NCBI GenBank assembly: GCA_963847615.1
Contig: CAWKAN010000017.1
Span: 620,001-684,000, forward strand
Length of the DNA: 64,000 nucleotides
Source: Palsa-883 sp963847615
GTDB taxonomy: Bacteria; Pseudomonadota; Alphaproteobacteria; Acetobacterales; Acetobacteraceae
Reading direction: 5' to 3'
Below, one piece after another: positions 14,611 through 23,419 of this stretch. The notes under the pieces are model-generated. The model was not told the DNA's origin, did no database searches, and worked only from the letters and a program-made list of their open reading frames with translations. A program made the position numbers and the translations under genes. The number at the start of each line of letters is the position of its first letter. Positions within the stretch are counted from its first letter, which is position 1.

Positions 14611-17160
14611 TCACTCCACGCAGGTCAGGATGGTGTGGTTCAGCCGGTCGAGCCCGGCGAACAGCCGGCGCGGCACCGCGCGCGCCGCCGGGATCGGCGC
14701 GCCGGCCAGCAGCGTGGTCAACGGATGCGCCTGCAGCCCGCGCTGCAGGTCCCCGATCGCGCCCAGCGCCTGCTCGCGCGCCTGGCGCCGGGCCGGATCG
14801 GGCTGCGTGTCGTCCGCCAGCGTGCCGATCAGCGGGCGCAGCAGGCTGCGTCCCTTGGCGAAGGTCTTGCGGTACTCCTCCACGCGGCGGCCGAGCCGGC
14901 GCACCGATTTGACGAGCCGATCGTCGTCCAATTCAAATTGGTCGATCAGCGTCTTCACTTCGGCCAGGTTGGCGGCGGCCTCGGAGCGGATCTTGCGATA
15001 CGCGTTGTACAGGTCGGGCAGTTCCTTGCGCTTGCGGCCGACCTCGCCCTCCGGGTGCGACAGCACCAGGTCGATGCGCTGCTGCATGCGGTCCATCGTC
15101 TTGGTGGCCTTGTCCACCTCGACGCCCTCGATCTCGGCTTCCGCCTGTTCGCGCATCCGCTCGAGCTGGGCGATGGAATTCTTGTCGCCATTGACCTCCT
15201 TGACCGCGGCGGTGGCCTCCTCGAGCTGCATCTTCAGGCTGTACAGCCGGTTTTCCAGCGGCTTGCGCTTGTCCTTGTCATCCTGTTTCTTGGCCTTTGC
15301 TTCCCGCTTCTTCTCCGCATGGGTCGAGATCGCCGCGTCCGCGACGTCACCGGGCGTCTTGAGGTCCTTGAACGCCTCCTCGAGCGCGGCAAGCACTGTT
15401 TCGAGCGTCGTCTTGTCGGGTGGTCGCTTCTCCAGTTCGTCCGTGACCGCGTCCAAGGCCAGTTGGGGCGCGTTCGGCAAGGGCAACTCCGCCTCGGAAA
15501 GCTGCGCCATGATGTAGAGGTTCAGCTTCTCGCGCTGCACCGGCTTGACGTCATCGTCGATGTACATGCCGAGCGTGTTGGCCTCGGTCAGCTTGGTGTC
15601 GAACGTCGTCTTGAGCTTGTCCAGCGCGGCCGAGCTGGCCTTGGCCTTGGTGGTCGGCAGGGCCTTTTCAAGCTTCGCCAGGTCGTCGGCGACGGTTTTC
15701 CATTCCTTGGGGTAGTAGGTGGGGAACGGCTTTTTCTTGCCGTCGGCCGCCTCGATGCTGGTTTTCAGCGCTGCAAGCTTGCCGTCGAAGTCGCCGATCG
15801 TGGCCTTGTCGGTGTTGATCCCCTGCACGATGGTCAGCACCGTCCTGGTCAGCGGCCATGCGGCGGCAAGACCGGCCAGCGTTTCGCCGGTCAGCGGGGT
15901 GGATTCCTTGGTGAGCTGCTGCGGCGGCATCAGCCGGGCGATGGATTCCATCACCGCGTCGATCTGCTTCCAGTCGGCGGCGAACACCGCCTGCGTCTTG
16001 GTTGCGGCAGCGGATTGGATCGCCTCGTCGAGCTGCCTGCGCAGGTCGTCAACGTCCTTGCGCAGGGTCTTCGCAGCAGCGCCGGCATCCTTGATCGCGG
16101 CGTTGACCCGCTTCACCAGGTCCTTCGCCAGCGCGTCGGCGTCGGGCACGGGATCGCTCGGCTGGGCGAGCGTGGCGCGGGTCCGGGCGGCCTCGATGGC
16201 GAGGGCCTGGTAGCGGTCGTCGCCCAGCGGTTCGGCAAGCTGGCGGAACTGTTCCAGCGGCGCGGTGACCTGGTCGTTGAACGTTTTCAGTGCCGCAGCG
16301 CACTGATCCTGCTGCACGATGGTCTTGCCGGCCGACTTGGCGTAGGTGCCGATGTCGGCGGCGGCGTCGAGCTCCTTCAACGCCTCGTCGGCCAGACGCT
16401 CGATGCCGCTCGGGTTGAGCAGCCCGGCCTCCGGATTCAACGCCGCCCGCAGGCTCTGGAGCTTCTGCGCCAGCGGCGAGCGGTCCGCGCCTTTGCGCAT
16501 CTGCTTAGCGAGACGCATCATGGCCTCGTCGCCGCGGTCGAGGATGTAGCTGTAGTCGGCCACTGAATTCCGCTGCTCGGTGATGTAGTCTGCCGCCTCC
16601 TTGATGGTGCCGCGCAGGTCGTCGATCTCGCCGTCGAGTTCGGTGTTGCGCGCCTCGGTGACGATGCTGCCGGTGATCTGCAGGCGGATGCGCTCGGCCT
16701 GGCCGTTCAGCGTGAAGCGCGACAGCGCCTCCGGCATCAGCACCTGCGGCTTGCCCTTGGTCGGGACGAAGCTCGTCTCGATGCTCTTCGCCACCTCATC
16801 GAGCGTCTTCAGCAACAGTTTTGCCCGCGCCTGATCCTCCTTGGTCGCGGTCTTGGTTTTGAACGTCGCCGGTTCAAGCTGGCGTTTCTTTGCCTCGAGC
16901 TTTTCCAGGTCGGGCAGCACCGTCCGGCAAATGCGCTGCGCGGTATCGACCGAGGTCTGGCGCTCCGTGTTGCTACGCGCCTTGCCGTAGATGGTGTCGC
17001 GGGCGGTGTTGAGCTGCGTCATCACCTGCTGCGCTGCGTCGCTCTTGGGCAGTTTCAGCGCCCTTGTGCGCAGCGCCGTGACCTCCTGGCGCATCGGCTT
17101 TCGCTGCACCTTGCCGATGTGGAAGGTGTTGCAGAAACGGTCGCTCAGCGTGACGCTCAT
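14611..17160 (-). CDS. Unrecognised 849-residue coiled-coil protein
   Basis: Second gene of the set. Composition is rich in Lys, Glu, Ala, Leu and Asp with long heptad-like runs over most of its length (for example around KLEAKKRQLEPATF and KREAKAKKQDDKDKRK), so an elongated coiled coil is expected. Only a short N-terminal part (MSVTLSDRFCNTFHIGKVQ) looks different. There is no signal peptide or transmembrane helix. It sits 22 bp after the first gene and 7 bp before the third. No enzymatic motif seen. Confidence 0.85.
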   Translation of the reverse strand: MSVTLSDRFCNTFHIGKVQRKPMRQEVTALRTRALKLPKSDAAQQVMTQLNTARDTIYGKARSNTERQTSVDTAQRICRTVLPDLEKLEAKKRQLEPATFKTKTATKEDQARAKLLLKTLDEVAKSIETSFVPTKGKPQVLMPEALSRFTLNGQAERIRLQITGSIVTEARNTELDGEIDDLRGTIKEAADYITEQRNSVADYSYILDRGDEAMMRLAKQMRKGADRSPLAQKLQSLRAALNPEAGLLNPSGIERLADEALKELDAAADIGTYAKSAGKTIVQQDQCAAALKTFNDQVTAPLEQFRQLAEPLGDDRYQALAIEAARTRATLAQPSDPVPDADALAKDLVKRVNAAIKDAGAAAKTLRKDVDDLRRQLDEAIQSAAATKTQAVFAADWKQIDAVMESIARLMPPQQLTKESTPLTGETLAGLAAAWPLTRTVLTIVQGINTDKATIGDFDGKLAALKTSIEAADGKKKPFPTYYPKEWKTVADDLAKLEKALPTTKAKASSAALDKLKTTFDTKLTEANTLGMYIDDDVKPVQREKLNLYIMAQLSEAELPLPNAPQLALDAVTDELEKRPPDKTTLETVLAALEEAFKDLKTPGDVADAAISTHAEKKREAKAKKQDDKDKRKPLENRLYSLKMQLEEATAAVKEVNGDKNSIAQLERMREQAEAEIEGVEVDKATKTMDRMQQRIDLVLSHPEGEVGRKRKELPDLYNAYRKIRSEAAANLAEVKTLIDQFELDDDRLVKSVRRLGRRVEEYRKTFAKGRSLLRPLIGTLADDTQPDPARRQAREQALGAIGDLQRGLQAHPLTTLLAGAPIPAARAVPRRLFAGLDRLNHTILTCVE

Positions 17161-17182
17161 GGTTGTCCCCCCTTCCTTTGGC

Positions 17183-17899
17183 CTAATTGCGTGTCGCGCG
17201 TTCCGTGAGCACCTTGCGCAGCTCCGCCAGCGCGGTCAGCGCCGGCGCGCCGATGCGGATCGGCTGCAGTCCGTTGCCTTCGACGATGGCGATGATCTCG
17301 TCGCCCTTCAGCTCGCTCTCGATCTGACCGATGCGCGCCAGCACCTGTTGCACCGCCTTGGCGCGGCGTTCGCCCGCGGCATTGATCGCCGCATCCACCT
17401 GGTCGGCGAGGCCGTCGCTCAGCCGCGTCACGATCGGGTCGAGCCGCGCGTCGAGTTCCTCGCGCACCTCGTCCAGTTCATCGGGCTCGTGCTCGTCCTC
17501 GGCCCGCAGCGCCGCGATGACGTCGGTCTTGAACGCGGCGATCGCGCCCGATACTTGCGTGCAGGCGTCGCGCCAGGCGCGGGCGGCGCGGACCACGTCG
17601 GCGGCTTCCTCGCCGCGGGCACCGGACAGGGCGCCGGTGATCTCCGGCTCGATCTCCGTCAGCACCGCGTCCGCGATGCTCCATTTGCCGGCTTTCAGCG
17701 CGGCCACCGCGTCGGCGAACCGCTTCGCCAGCTTGGGAAAGCCCGGGGTGTTGGCCAACTCGCGCAGGCGCAATCCCAGTTCGTTCACTTGATCCCTGAG
17801 ACCGGGCGGTTCGACGCCGGAGCCGCCCATTGTGTCGAGCCCCAGCACGCGATGCACCCACTCGCGCTTCGCGTCCGCCGTCTGGACGGTTTCCGACAT
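17183..17899 (-). CDS. Unrecognised 238-residue helical protein, first gene of the set
   Basis: Starts MSETVQTADAKREWVHRVLG at 17899 behind GGAGGAATG. The rest is acidic and helical (DEHEPDELDEVREELDARL), with an alternating Ala/Leu pattern like that of its larger partners. The compact operon and shared character suggest the three proteins form one complex or filament. Divergent from sspB across about 170 bp. No known domain recognised. Confidence 0.8.
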   Translation of the reverse strand: MSETVQTADAKREWVHRVLGLDTMGGSGVEPPGLRDQVNELGLRLRELANTPGFPKLAKRFADAVAALKAGKWSIADAVLTEIEPEITGALSGARGEEAADVVRAARAWRDACTQVSGAIAAFKTDVIAALRAEDEHEPDELDEVREELDARLDPIVTRLSDGLADQVDAAINAAGERRAKAVQQVLARIGQIESELKGDEIIAIVEGNGLQPIRIGAPALTALAELRKVLTERATRN

Positions 17900-18070
17900 T
17901 CCTCCCTCCCTGCCTTCGCCCCCGAAGCGGATGTAGTATCATCCGATCGAAGGCGGCTTGCCAATGACAGAATGACAAACTCCGGCGAGGTGTGATCGCA
18001 ACGGTGGGACGGCGGCGCGGCCGTCGGCGCCGGCCGCGCTTGCGCTGGCCACGGGCCGGCGTACGCTGCT

Positions 18071-18607
18071 ATGCACGCGCCGATGAGCGACGACGAACGG
18101 ACGACCCCGGACAGCCTGCTGCCCTACGAGGCATGGACGCAGGACGCGCTGCGCCAGGTGGTGGCGCGTGCCGTGGCCTATGCCGGCGCGCATGGGCTGC
18201 CCGGCGAGCACCACTTCTACCTCACCTTCCGCACCGACCATCCCGGCGTGGTGATCCCGCCGCGGCTGCGTGCGCAGTATCCGCAGGAGATGACCATCGT
18301 CCTGCAGCACCAGTTCTGGGACCTGAAAATGGACGCCGAGGCCGGCCTGATCAGCGTCGGCCTGTCGTTCGGCGGCGCGCCGGCCTCGCTGGTGATCCCG
18401 CTCGACGCGGTGACCGCCTTCGCCGACCCGGCGGTGCGCTTCGGCCTGGGCTTCCAGGCGGCGATGCCGGAACAGGAAGCCGAGGCGACGGCCGCGCAAC
18501 CGGAACCCGCCGCGGGGGCGGCGGCGGCGCCCGGCGAAACCCAGGCCGAAGCGCCGCAGGTGGTCAGCCTCGACGCGTTCCGCCGCCGCCCGCCGGCGAA
18601 ACCATGA
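18071..18607 (+). CDS. sspB: SspB, ClpXP substrate-delivery adaptor
   Basis: 178 residues. The domain begins LLPYEAWTQDALRQVVARAV, followed by HHFYLTFRTDHPGV and a Sm-like beta core, as in alphaproteobacterial SspB. A long disordered Ala/Pro/Glu linker leads to the C-terminal ClpX-binding motif VVSLDAFRRRPP. SspB tethers ssrA-tagged and other substrates to ClpXP. ATGs at 18071 and 18083 are both possible starts. Next gene downstream is fumarase. Confidence 0.88.
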   Translation: MHAPMSDDERTTPDSLLPYEAWTQDALRQVVARAVAYAGAHGLPGEHHFYLTFRTDHPGVVIPPRLRAQYPQEMTIVLQHQFWDLKMDAEAGLISVGLSFGGAPASLVIPLDAVTAFADPAVRFGLGFQAAMPEQEAEATAAQPEPAAGAAAAPGETQAEAPQVVSLDAFRRRPPAKP

Positions 18608-18629
18608 TGCCGCAAGCCTGACAGCCGCG

Positions 18630-18714
18630 CCCCAACCTGGCGGGCAGGCCCAAGCTTGCGGGCCAACCAACCTTGCAGGCTGGCCCAGCCTTGCAGGCCT
18701 GCCCTGACCGAAAG
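18630..18714. repeat. Imperfect tandem repeat before the fumarase gene
   Basis: Units based on CCTTGCAGGC(C/T)GGCCCAG are repeated just before the fumarase start, with inverted GGCAGGCC/GGCCTGCC pairs. It is one of several short tandem repeats found at gene starts in this window. Confidence 0.5.
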
Positions 18715-18723
18715 GACCGCTCG

Positions 18724-20370
18724 ATGAACGCTCCGATGCCGCGGCCGTCCACCTTCCTTTATTCGCCGATGTATCCGCTGGGACCGGACCGGACAACCTG
18801 GAAGCGGTTGCCGATCGGCGGCGTCAGCACCGCCACCTGCGATGGGCGCAGCGTGCTGCGCGTGGCGCCCGATACGCTGTCGGAGCTGGCGTTCCAGGCC
18901 TTTCACGCGGTCTCGCACCTGCTGCGGCCAAGCCATCTGCAACAGTTGCGCGCCATCCTGGACGATCCGGAGGCGAGCGCGAACGACCGGTTCGTGGCGC
19001 TCGATCTGCTGAAGAACGCCAACATCGCCGCCGGCGGGGTGCTGCCGATGTGCCAGGACACCGGCACGGCGATCGTGTTCGGCAAGAAGGGCCAGCGCGT
19101 CTGGGTCGATGGCGACGAGGAGGAGGCGCTGGCCTGGGGCGTGCACCGCACCTACACCGAAACCAATCTGCGCTATTCGCAGATGGCGCCGCTGTCGATG
19201 TTCGAGGAGGTGAACACCGGCAACAACCTGCCGGTGCAGTTCGACATCATGGCCGCGCCCGGCGAGCACCACGCCGACGAGTTCCACCTGATGTTCGTCG
19301 CCAAGGGCGGCGGCTCGGCCAACAAGAGCTTTCTGTTCCAGGAGACGCGGGCGGTGCTGACGCCGGAGCGGCTGCTGGGCTTCATCGAGACCAAGATGAA
19401 GACGCTCGGTACCTCGGCCTGCCCGCCGTACCACCTGGCGATCGTCATCGGCGGCACCTCGGCGGAGCTGACGCTGAAGACGGTGAAGCTGGCGTCGTGC
19501 CGCTGGCTGGACACGCTGCCGACCGCGGGCAGCAAGGCCGGCCACGCGTTCCGCGATCTGGACATGGAAGCCAAGGTGCTGGAGGTTTCGCGCCGGATCG
19601 GCATCGGCGCGCAGTTCGGGGGAAAGTATTTCTGCCACGACGTGCGGGTGATCCGCCTGCCGCGGCACGGCGCCTCGCTGCCGGTGGGGATCGGGGTTTC
19701 CTGCAGCGCCGACCGGCAGGTGCTGGCGAAGCTCACGCCGGACGGGGTGTTCCTGGAACAGTTGGAGACCGATCCGGCGAAGTACCTGCCGGAGACCACC
19801 GACGATCATCTCGGGGGCGAGGCGGTCGCGGTGAACCTCGACCGGCCGATGCCGGAGATCCTGAAGCAGCTCTCCGCCTGTCCGGTGAAGACGCGGGTGA
19901 TGCTGAGCGGCACGATGGTGGTGGCGCGCGACATCGCGCACGCCAAGTTGAAGGAGCGGCTGGATCGCGGCGAAGGCCTGCCCGGGTATCTGAAGAACCA
20001 CCCGGTCTATTACGCCGGCCCGGCGAAGACGCCGCCGGGCTACGCCACCGGCAGTTTCGGTCCGACAACGGCCGGGCGGATGGACAGCTACGTGGCCGAG
20101 TTCCAGAAGGCAGGCGGCTCGCTGGTGATGCTGGCGAAGGGCAACCGCTCGCGCGCGGTGAAGGACGCGTGCAAGGCGCACGGCGGCTTCTATCTGGGCA
20201 GCGTCGGCGGGCCGGCGGCGCGGCTGGCGCTGGACTGCATCCGCAAGGTCGAGGTGCTGGAGTACCCCGAGCTGGGGATGGAAGCGGTGTGGCGGATCGA
20301 GGTGCAGGATTTCCCGGCATTCGTCGTGATCGACGACAAGGGGCACGATTTCTACGAGGGGATGGAGTGA
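18724..20370 (+). CDS. fumA: Class I (iron-sulfur) fumarate hydratase
   Basis: 548 residues, full length for the FumA/B class. The three cluster cysteines are Cys110 (LPMCQDTGT), Cys233 (GTSACPPYH) and Cys327 (GVSCSADR), with spacing close to E. coli FumA. The N-terminal alpha domain is followed by the TtdB-like beta domain (GSFGPTTAGRMDSY, NRSRAVKDACKAHGGFYLGS). It converts fumarate and malate in the TCA cycle and is oxygen sensitive. ATG 18724 is preceded by GAAAGGA. The stop at 20370 lies inside the end of a dispersed repeat. Confidence 0.93.
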   Translation: MNAPMPRPSTFLYSPMYPLGPDRTTWKRLPIGGVSTATCDGRSVLRVAPDTLSELAFQAFHAVSHLLRPSHLQQLRAILDDPEASANDRFVALDLLKNANIAAGGVLPMCQDTGTAIVFGKKGQRVWVDGDEEEALAWGVHRTYTETNLRYSQMAPLSMFEEVNTGNNLPVQFDIMAAPGEHHADEFHLMFVAKGGGSANKSFLFQETRAVLTPERLLGFIETKMKTLGTSACPPYHLAIVIGGTSAELTLKTVKLASCRWLDTLPTAGSKAGHAFRDLDMEAKVLEVSRRIGIGAQFGGKYFCHDVRVIRLPRHGASLPVGIGVSCSADRQVLAKLTPDGVFLEQLETDPAKYLPETTDDHLGGEAVAVNLDRPMPEILKQLSACPVKTRVMLSGTMVVARDIAHAKLKERLDRGEGLPGYLKNHPVYYAGPAKTPPGYATGSFGPTTAGRMDSYVAEFQKAGGSLVMLAKGNRSRAVKDACKAHGGFYLGSVGGPAARLALDCIRKVEVLEYPELGMEAVWRIEVQDFPAFVVIDDKGHDFYEGME

Positions 20371-20412
20371 TACCGCCGGCGGAAGGATTGACCCGTCGGC
20401 GCCGCACCCTCG
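20369..20412. repeat. Dispersed palindromic repeat, part downstream of the intron
   Basis: On the minus strand this reads CGAGGGTGCGGCGCCGACG followed by GGTCAATCCTTCCGCC...GGTATCAC, the continuation of the repeat whose other part is at 22270-22409. It is the 3' exon of the group II intron. Confidence 0.7.
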
Positions 20413-20447
20413 ATAGGGGTCGGGAAGGCGCTACCTCCCCGCCCTCC

Positions 20448-20480
20448 GAACCGTGCGTGCGGTTCTCCCGCACACGGCTC
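20448..20480 (-). ncRNA. Group II intron domain V
   Basis: The minus strand reads GAGCCGTGTGCGGGAGAACC... ending ACGGTTC, a hairpin of about 33 nt with the family's conserved arms. It lies 17 nt after the reverse transcriptase stop. Confidence 0.8.
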
Positions 20481-20497
20481 TCCAGTTGCTGGTTTCC

Positions 20498-21832
20498 TCA
20501 TCGGGAGTGTCTCGCCTGTGCGTGAGCAGTCTGTAGGGTGAACAGCCCGCGCCGAGCGAAGAAGGCATTTGGCCAGCGTTGGTGATCGGCTTGGCATTTC
20601 CCGAAGCCGGGCCGCTTCTCCTGCTTGCGCAGGATGGCGCGCAACCGTCTGCGGACGAGGCCGTCGATGGCGCGGAAGACACCCGGCGTGGCGTGTTGGA
20701 AGTAGCCGAACCAGCCACGCAGCACCGGGTTGAGGTCGTCGATGATCCGCCCCAGGCTGACGCCCCGGGAACGGCCCGTCCGGCTCCTCACCTTGTCCTT
20801 GAGCGCCATCAGGCTCTTCTTGCGCACAAGACGCTGGCCCGCCTCGAACCGGTAGCCGAGGAAGTCGAACCCCTGCCCCGGCAGTTGGCTGTCAGCAATC
20901 CGCGTCTTGTCCGGATGGAGGATCAGCCCGTTCTGCGCCACCCACGCCGCAACGTCGCGCAGGGCAGCCTGGGCCTCGGCTTGCGTCCGGCACAGGATCA
21001 CGAAGTCGTCGGCATACCGCACCATCCGTCGCCCGCTCTGCTCCATCAGCAGATCGAGCGGGTGCAGATAGAGGTTGGCCAACAGCGGCGAGATCACCGC
21101 CCCCTGGGGCGTGCCGGCGGTCGGCCGCCAGCGCTCCATGTCCTTCATGATGTCCTGGCGGAGAAAGCCCTCGATCAACGCCAGCACGCGGCCGTCGCTG
21201 ATCGAACCCGCCACCGCGGCCATCAGCCGGTCGTGCGGGATGCTGTCGAAGTAGCCCTTCAGGTCGGCGTCCACCACGTGGGTGTAGCCGTCCTTCAGCA
21301 GCCGATCGACTTCCCGCAGCGCATCCTTGCAGCCGCGTCCCGGCCGGAAGCCGTAGCTGCCCGGCCGGAACTGCACTTCAAAGATTGGCTCGATGACCAT
21401 CTTCAGAGCCGCTTGCACGATCCGGTCCTTCACCACCGGGATCCCTAGTGGACGGGTCTTGCCGTCTCCTTTGGGGATCTCCACCCGTTTCACCGGGTGC
21501 GGCCGGTAGCTGCCGTCCGCCAAACTGCTCCGGAGTTCCTGCAGATACCGTTCCGCCTGCAGCGCGAACCGCTCCGTATCCTGGCCATCCACACCCGCTG
21601 CCCCCTTGTTCCGCGCAACCCTCTGCCACGCCGCGTCCAGGGTCGAAGGCCGGATGACCTTGTCCACCAAACTGAACCATTTGCCTCCTCGGACGCCGTT
21701 CTCCAGCGCCGACACCATGCGGTCCGTCCACACCGAGGCTTCTGCCCACCACAGTTTGCGGCGCTCGCCGCCGGTGGCGTCTGTCTCTTGCTTAGCCCTC
21801 TCGGACACTGCCGAAACTTCCCCTTGCCCCAT
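20498..21832 (-). CDS. ltrA: Group II intron reverse transcriptase/maturase
   Basis: 444 residues. RNKGAAGVDGQDTERF, GKTRPLGIPVVKDRIVQAAL, GSYGFRPGRGCKDAL, TPQGAVISPLLANLYLHPLD and the catalytic RYADDFVILC give the RT core; RGVSLGRIIDDLNPVLRGWF is the maturase (GIIM) domain. No HNH endonuclease follows, so retrohoming would need nicks or replication forks. The gene is intact. Confidence 0.95.
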   Translation of the reverse strand: MGQGEVSAVSERAKQETDATGGERRKLWWAEASVWTDRMVSALENGVRGGKWFSLVDKVIRPSTLDAAWQRVARNKGAAGVDGQDTERFALQAERYLQELRSSLADGSYRPHPVKRVEIPKGDGKTRPLGIPVVKDRIVQAALKMVIEPIFEVQFRPGSYGFRPGRGCKDALREVDRLLKDGYTHVVDADLKGYFDSIPHDRLMAAVAGSISDGRVLALIEGFLRQDIMKDMERWRPTAGTPQGAVISPLLANLYLHPLDLLMEQSGRRMVRYADDFVILCRTQAEAQAALRDVAAWVAQNGLILHPDKTRIADSQLPGQGFDFLGYRFEAGQRLVRKKSLMALKDKVRSRTGRSRGVSLGRIIDDLNPVLRGWFGYFQHATPGVFRAIDGLVRRRLRAILRKQEKRPGFGKCQADHQRWPNAFFARRGLFTLQTAHAQARHSR

Positions 21833-22269
21833 GCCAGACCTCGCGCATCCAGCTTCCTACCTCCCTTCCCTCGGGCCGGTTTTGCTGCCCGGCCGTTTCG
21901 CCGTTCATCACGGCTGCGGTACTATGAAGGCTCTAACTCCTGGAAGGCTCACCCGGGCCCCCAGGTCTCCTCGCTTACGCCGCCTTGCCGTCCCGACATT
22001 CCATCCCCAACCACGTGAGCCGTCCGCTGGTCGCTTTCGCCGTCGTCGCAGCGCCAGAGGTTGCTTCCAGGCTTCGCCATACATGAGCAGGCTCGCCACA
22101 AACTCCCGCCGAAACGGGTTCGTCACCCTACGGACTGTCGGTTCGTCTCCGGTTGCTCCCCACCCCGCCTTGCTTGCGCTTGGCCGACGCAGTTACCTTC
22201 GACTACGGAGTTACGACACCCTCCCGCACGGACTTCCACCGTGCTGACCTGGCGGTTTCACGAGCGCAC

Positions 22270-22409
22270 TCATGCCGGCGAAGGCCGGTATCCACGACTT
22301 TGCTTGCTGCACGAAGGCAAGTCGTGGATGCCGGCCTTCGCCGGCATGACGATGCCCGGCATGACGATGCAGGTACAACGGAAAGTCGATCATTCGGACG
22401 CCTGGTAAA
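22270..22409. repeat. Dispersed palindromic repeat, part upstream of the intron
   Basis: Holds the hairpin CATGCCGGCGAAGGCCGG ... CCGGCCTTCGCCGGCATG with ATCCACGACT inner arms, and ends in the terminal motif GTCGATCATTCGGACGCCTGG at 22386-22406. It is the 5' exon of the group II intron on the minus strand. Confidence 0.75.
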
Positions 22410-22452
22410 ATGCGCGGCGTGGGACCCGGGTGTCCGCCGGCCCGCTGCCCAC

Positions 22453-22935
22453 TCACCCCGACAGCGTCTTGCGCATGAACACGCGCTGAAACCCCGCCTG
22501 CGCGCCGCGCGCGTATTCCCGCCAGCCCAGGCGTGTGTAGAGCGCGATGTTCTCGTGCATCAGCACATGCGTATACAGCCGCAATTCGGCATGGCCCATC
22601 CGCCGCGCCTCGGCCTCGGCGAAGTCCAGCAGCAGGCGCCCCACCCCCCTGCCCTGCCAGGCCGGCGCCACCGCGATGTTGTCGAGCAGCAGATGGTCCG
22701 CCGCCGGCCGCAGCACCAGGATGCCGGCGATGTCTTCGCCCGCGACGCAGACCGAAACCTCGCCCGCCGCGACCCGCGCGGCGTAGTCGTCCCACATCGG
22801 CCCCGGCGGCTGGCCGATGCGGGCGACATATTTCACATAGGCATCGTGCACGCTGCGTTCGATGGCCGGAACGTCGGCGGCAACCGCGCGGCGGATGCTC
22901 GGCACGGCCCCGGTCGGCATGGCCCCGGTCGGCAT
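22453..22935 (-). CDS. GNAT-family N-acetyltransferase
   Basis: 160 residues. LLLDNIAVAPAWQGRGVGRLLL is the acetyl-CoA binding motif A and ENIALYTRLGWREYAR motif B. The start at 22935 is preceded by GGAAGGAGGG. A 15-bp exact duplication (22906-22920 and 22921-22935) gives the N-terminus MPTGAMPTGAVPS and duplicates the start codon. Substrate unknown. Divergent from the cupin gene at 23013. Confidence 0.85.
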   Translation of the reverse strand: MPTGAMPTGAVPSIRRAVAADVPAIERSVHDAYVKYVARIGQPPGPMWDDYAARVAAGEVSVCVAGEDIAGILVLRPAADHLLLDNIAVAPAWQGRGVGRLLLDFAEAEARRMGHAELRLYTHVLMHENIALYTRLGWREYARGAQAGFQRVFMRKTLSG

Positions 22936-23012
22936 GGCTCTGTCCCTCCTTCCGCGCAGCCGGTAGACTTCCCGCCAACGACCTCGTCCAAGGCGGAAAG
23001 GACCACGCAAAG

Positions 23013-23363
23013 ATGCGCATCCACAATCTCTACACCGACGCCGACGGCCAATCCCACTTCCGCGACATCGAGGTGGAATGGGTCGAAACCCGCAACGCCA
23101 GCAAGCTGAGCAAGCGGCTGCCCGCCACCGGCATCATCTTCCGCGAAACCTCCGGCAACTACGACCTGGATTGGCATCCGGCGCCGCGCCGGCAATACAT
23201 CATCAACCTCGACGCCGGCGTGCAGCTCACCGCCAGCGACGGCGAGGCCCGCACCATCGGCGCCGGCGAGGTGGTCCTGGTCGAGGACATCACCGGCAAG
23301 GGCCACCTGTCGAAATCGATCGGCGGCAAGCTCCGCCATTCCATCTTCATTCCCATCGACTGA
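23013..23363 (+). CDS. Small cupin-like protein
   Basis: 116 residues from ATG 23013 behind GGAAAGGACC. TGIIFRETSGNYDLDWHPAP, QYIINLDAGVQLTASDGE and GEVVLVEDITGKGHLSKSIG form a compact beta-barrel of cupin type; metal ligands are not complete by eye. It precedes the FAH-family gene by 56 bp on the same strand, so the two are probably co-transcribed. Confidence 0.78.
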   Translation: MRIHNLYTDADGQSHFRDIEVEWVETRNASKLSKRLPATGIIFRETSGNYDLDWHPAPRRQYIINLDAGVQLTASDGEARTIGAGEVVLVEDITGKGHLSKSIGGKLRHSIFIPID

Positions 23364-23419
23364 ACCGACACCGTCGCGACAACATCGCCGGAATCACACC
23401 GGACTGGGGAAACACCGCA

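Larger units (their letters stand above)
20413..22269 (-). mobile_element. Group II intron inserted in a palindromic repeat
   Basis: The minus strand begins GTGCGCTCGTGAAACC at 22269 (GUGYG consensus) and ends ...CCCCTAT at 20413 (AY end), 1857 nt. It holds a reverse transcriptase gene and a domain V. Removing it joins CCGGCATGA to CGAGGGTGC, which reproduces the uninterrupted repeat at 6140-6160, so both ends are defined by comparison within the window. Insertion behind a stem-loop is typical of bacterial class C introns. Confidence 0.88.

Noticed and set aside
13398..16566. Long plus-strand frames (504 and 805 codons) across the coiled-coil operon
   Set aside because: They mirror the minus-strand genes codon for codon in composition, have no start signals, and the minus frames are longer, continuous and closely packed.
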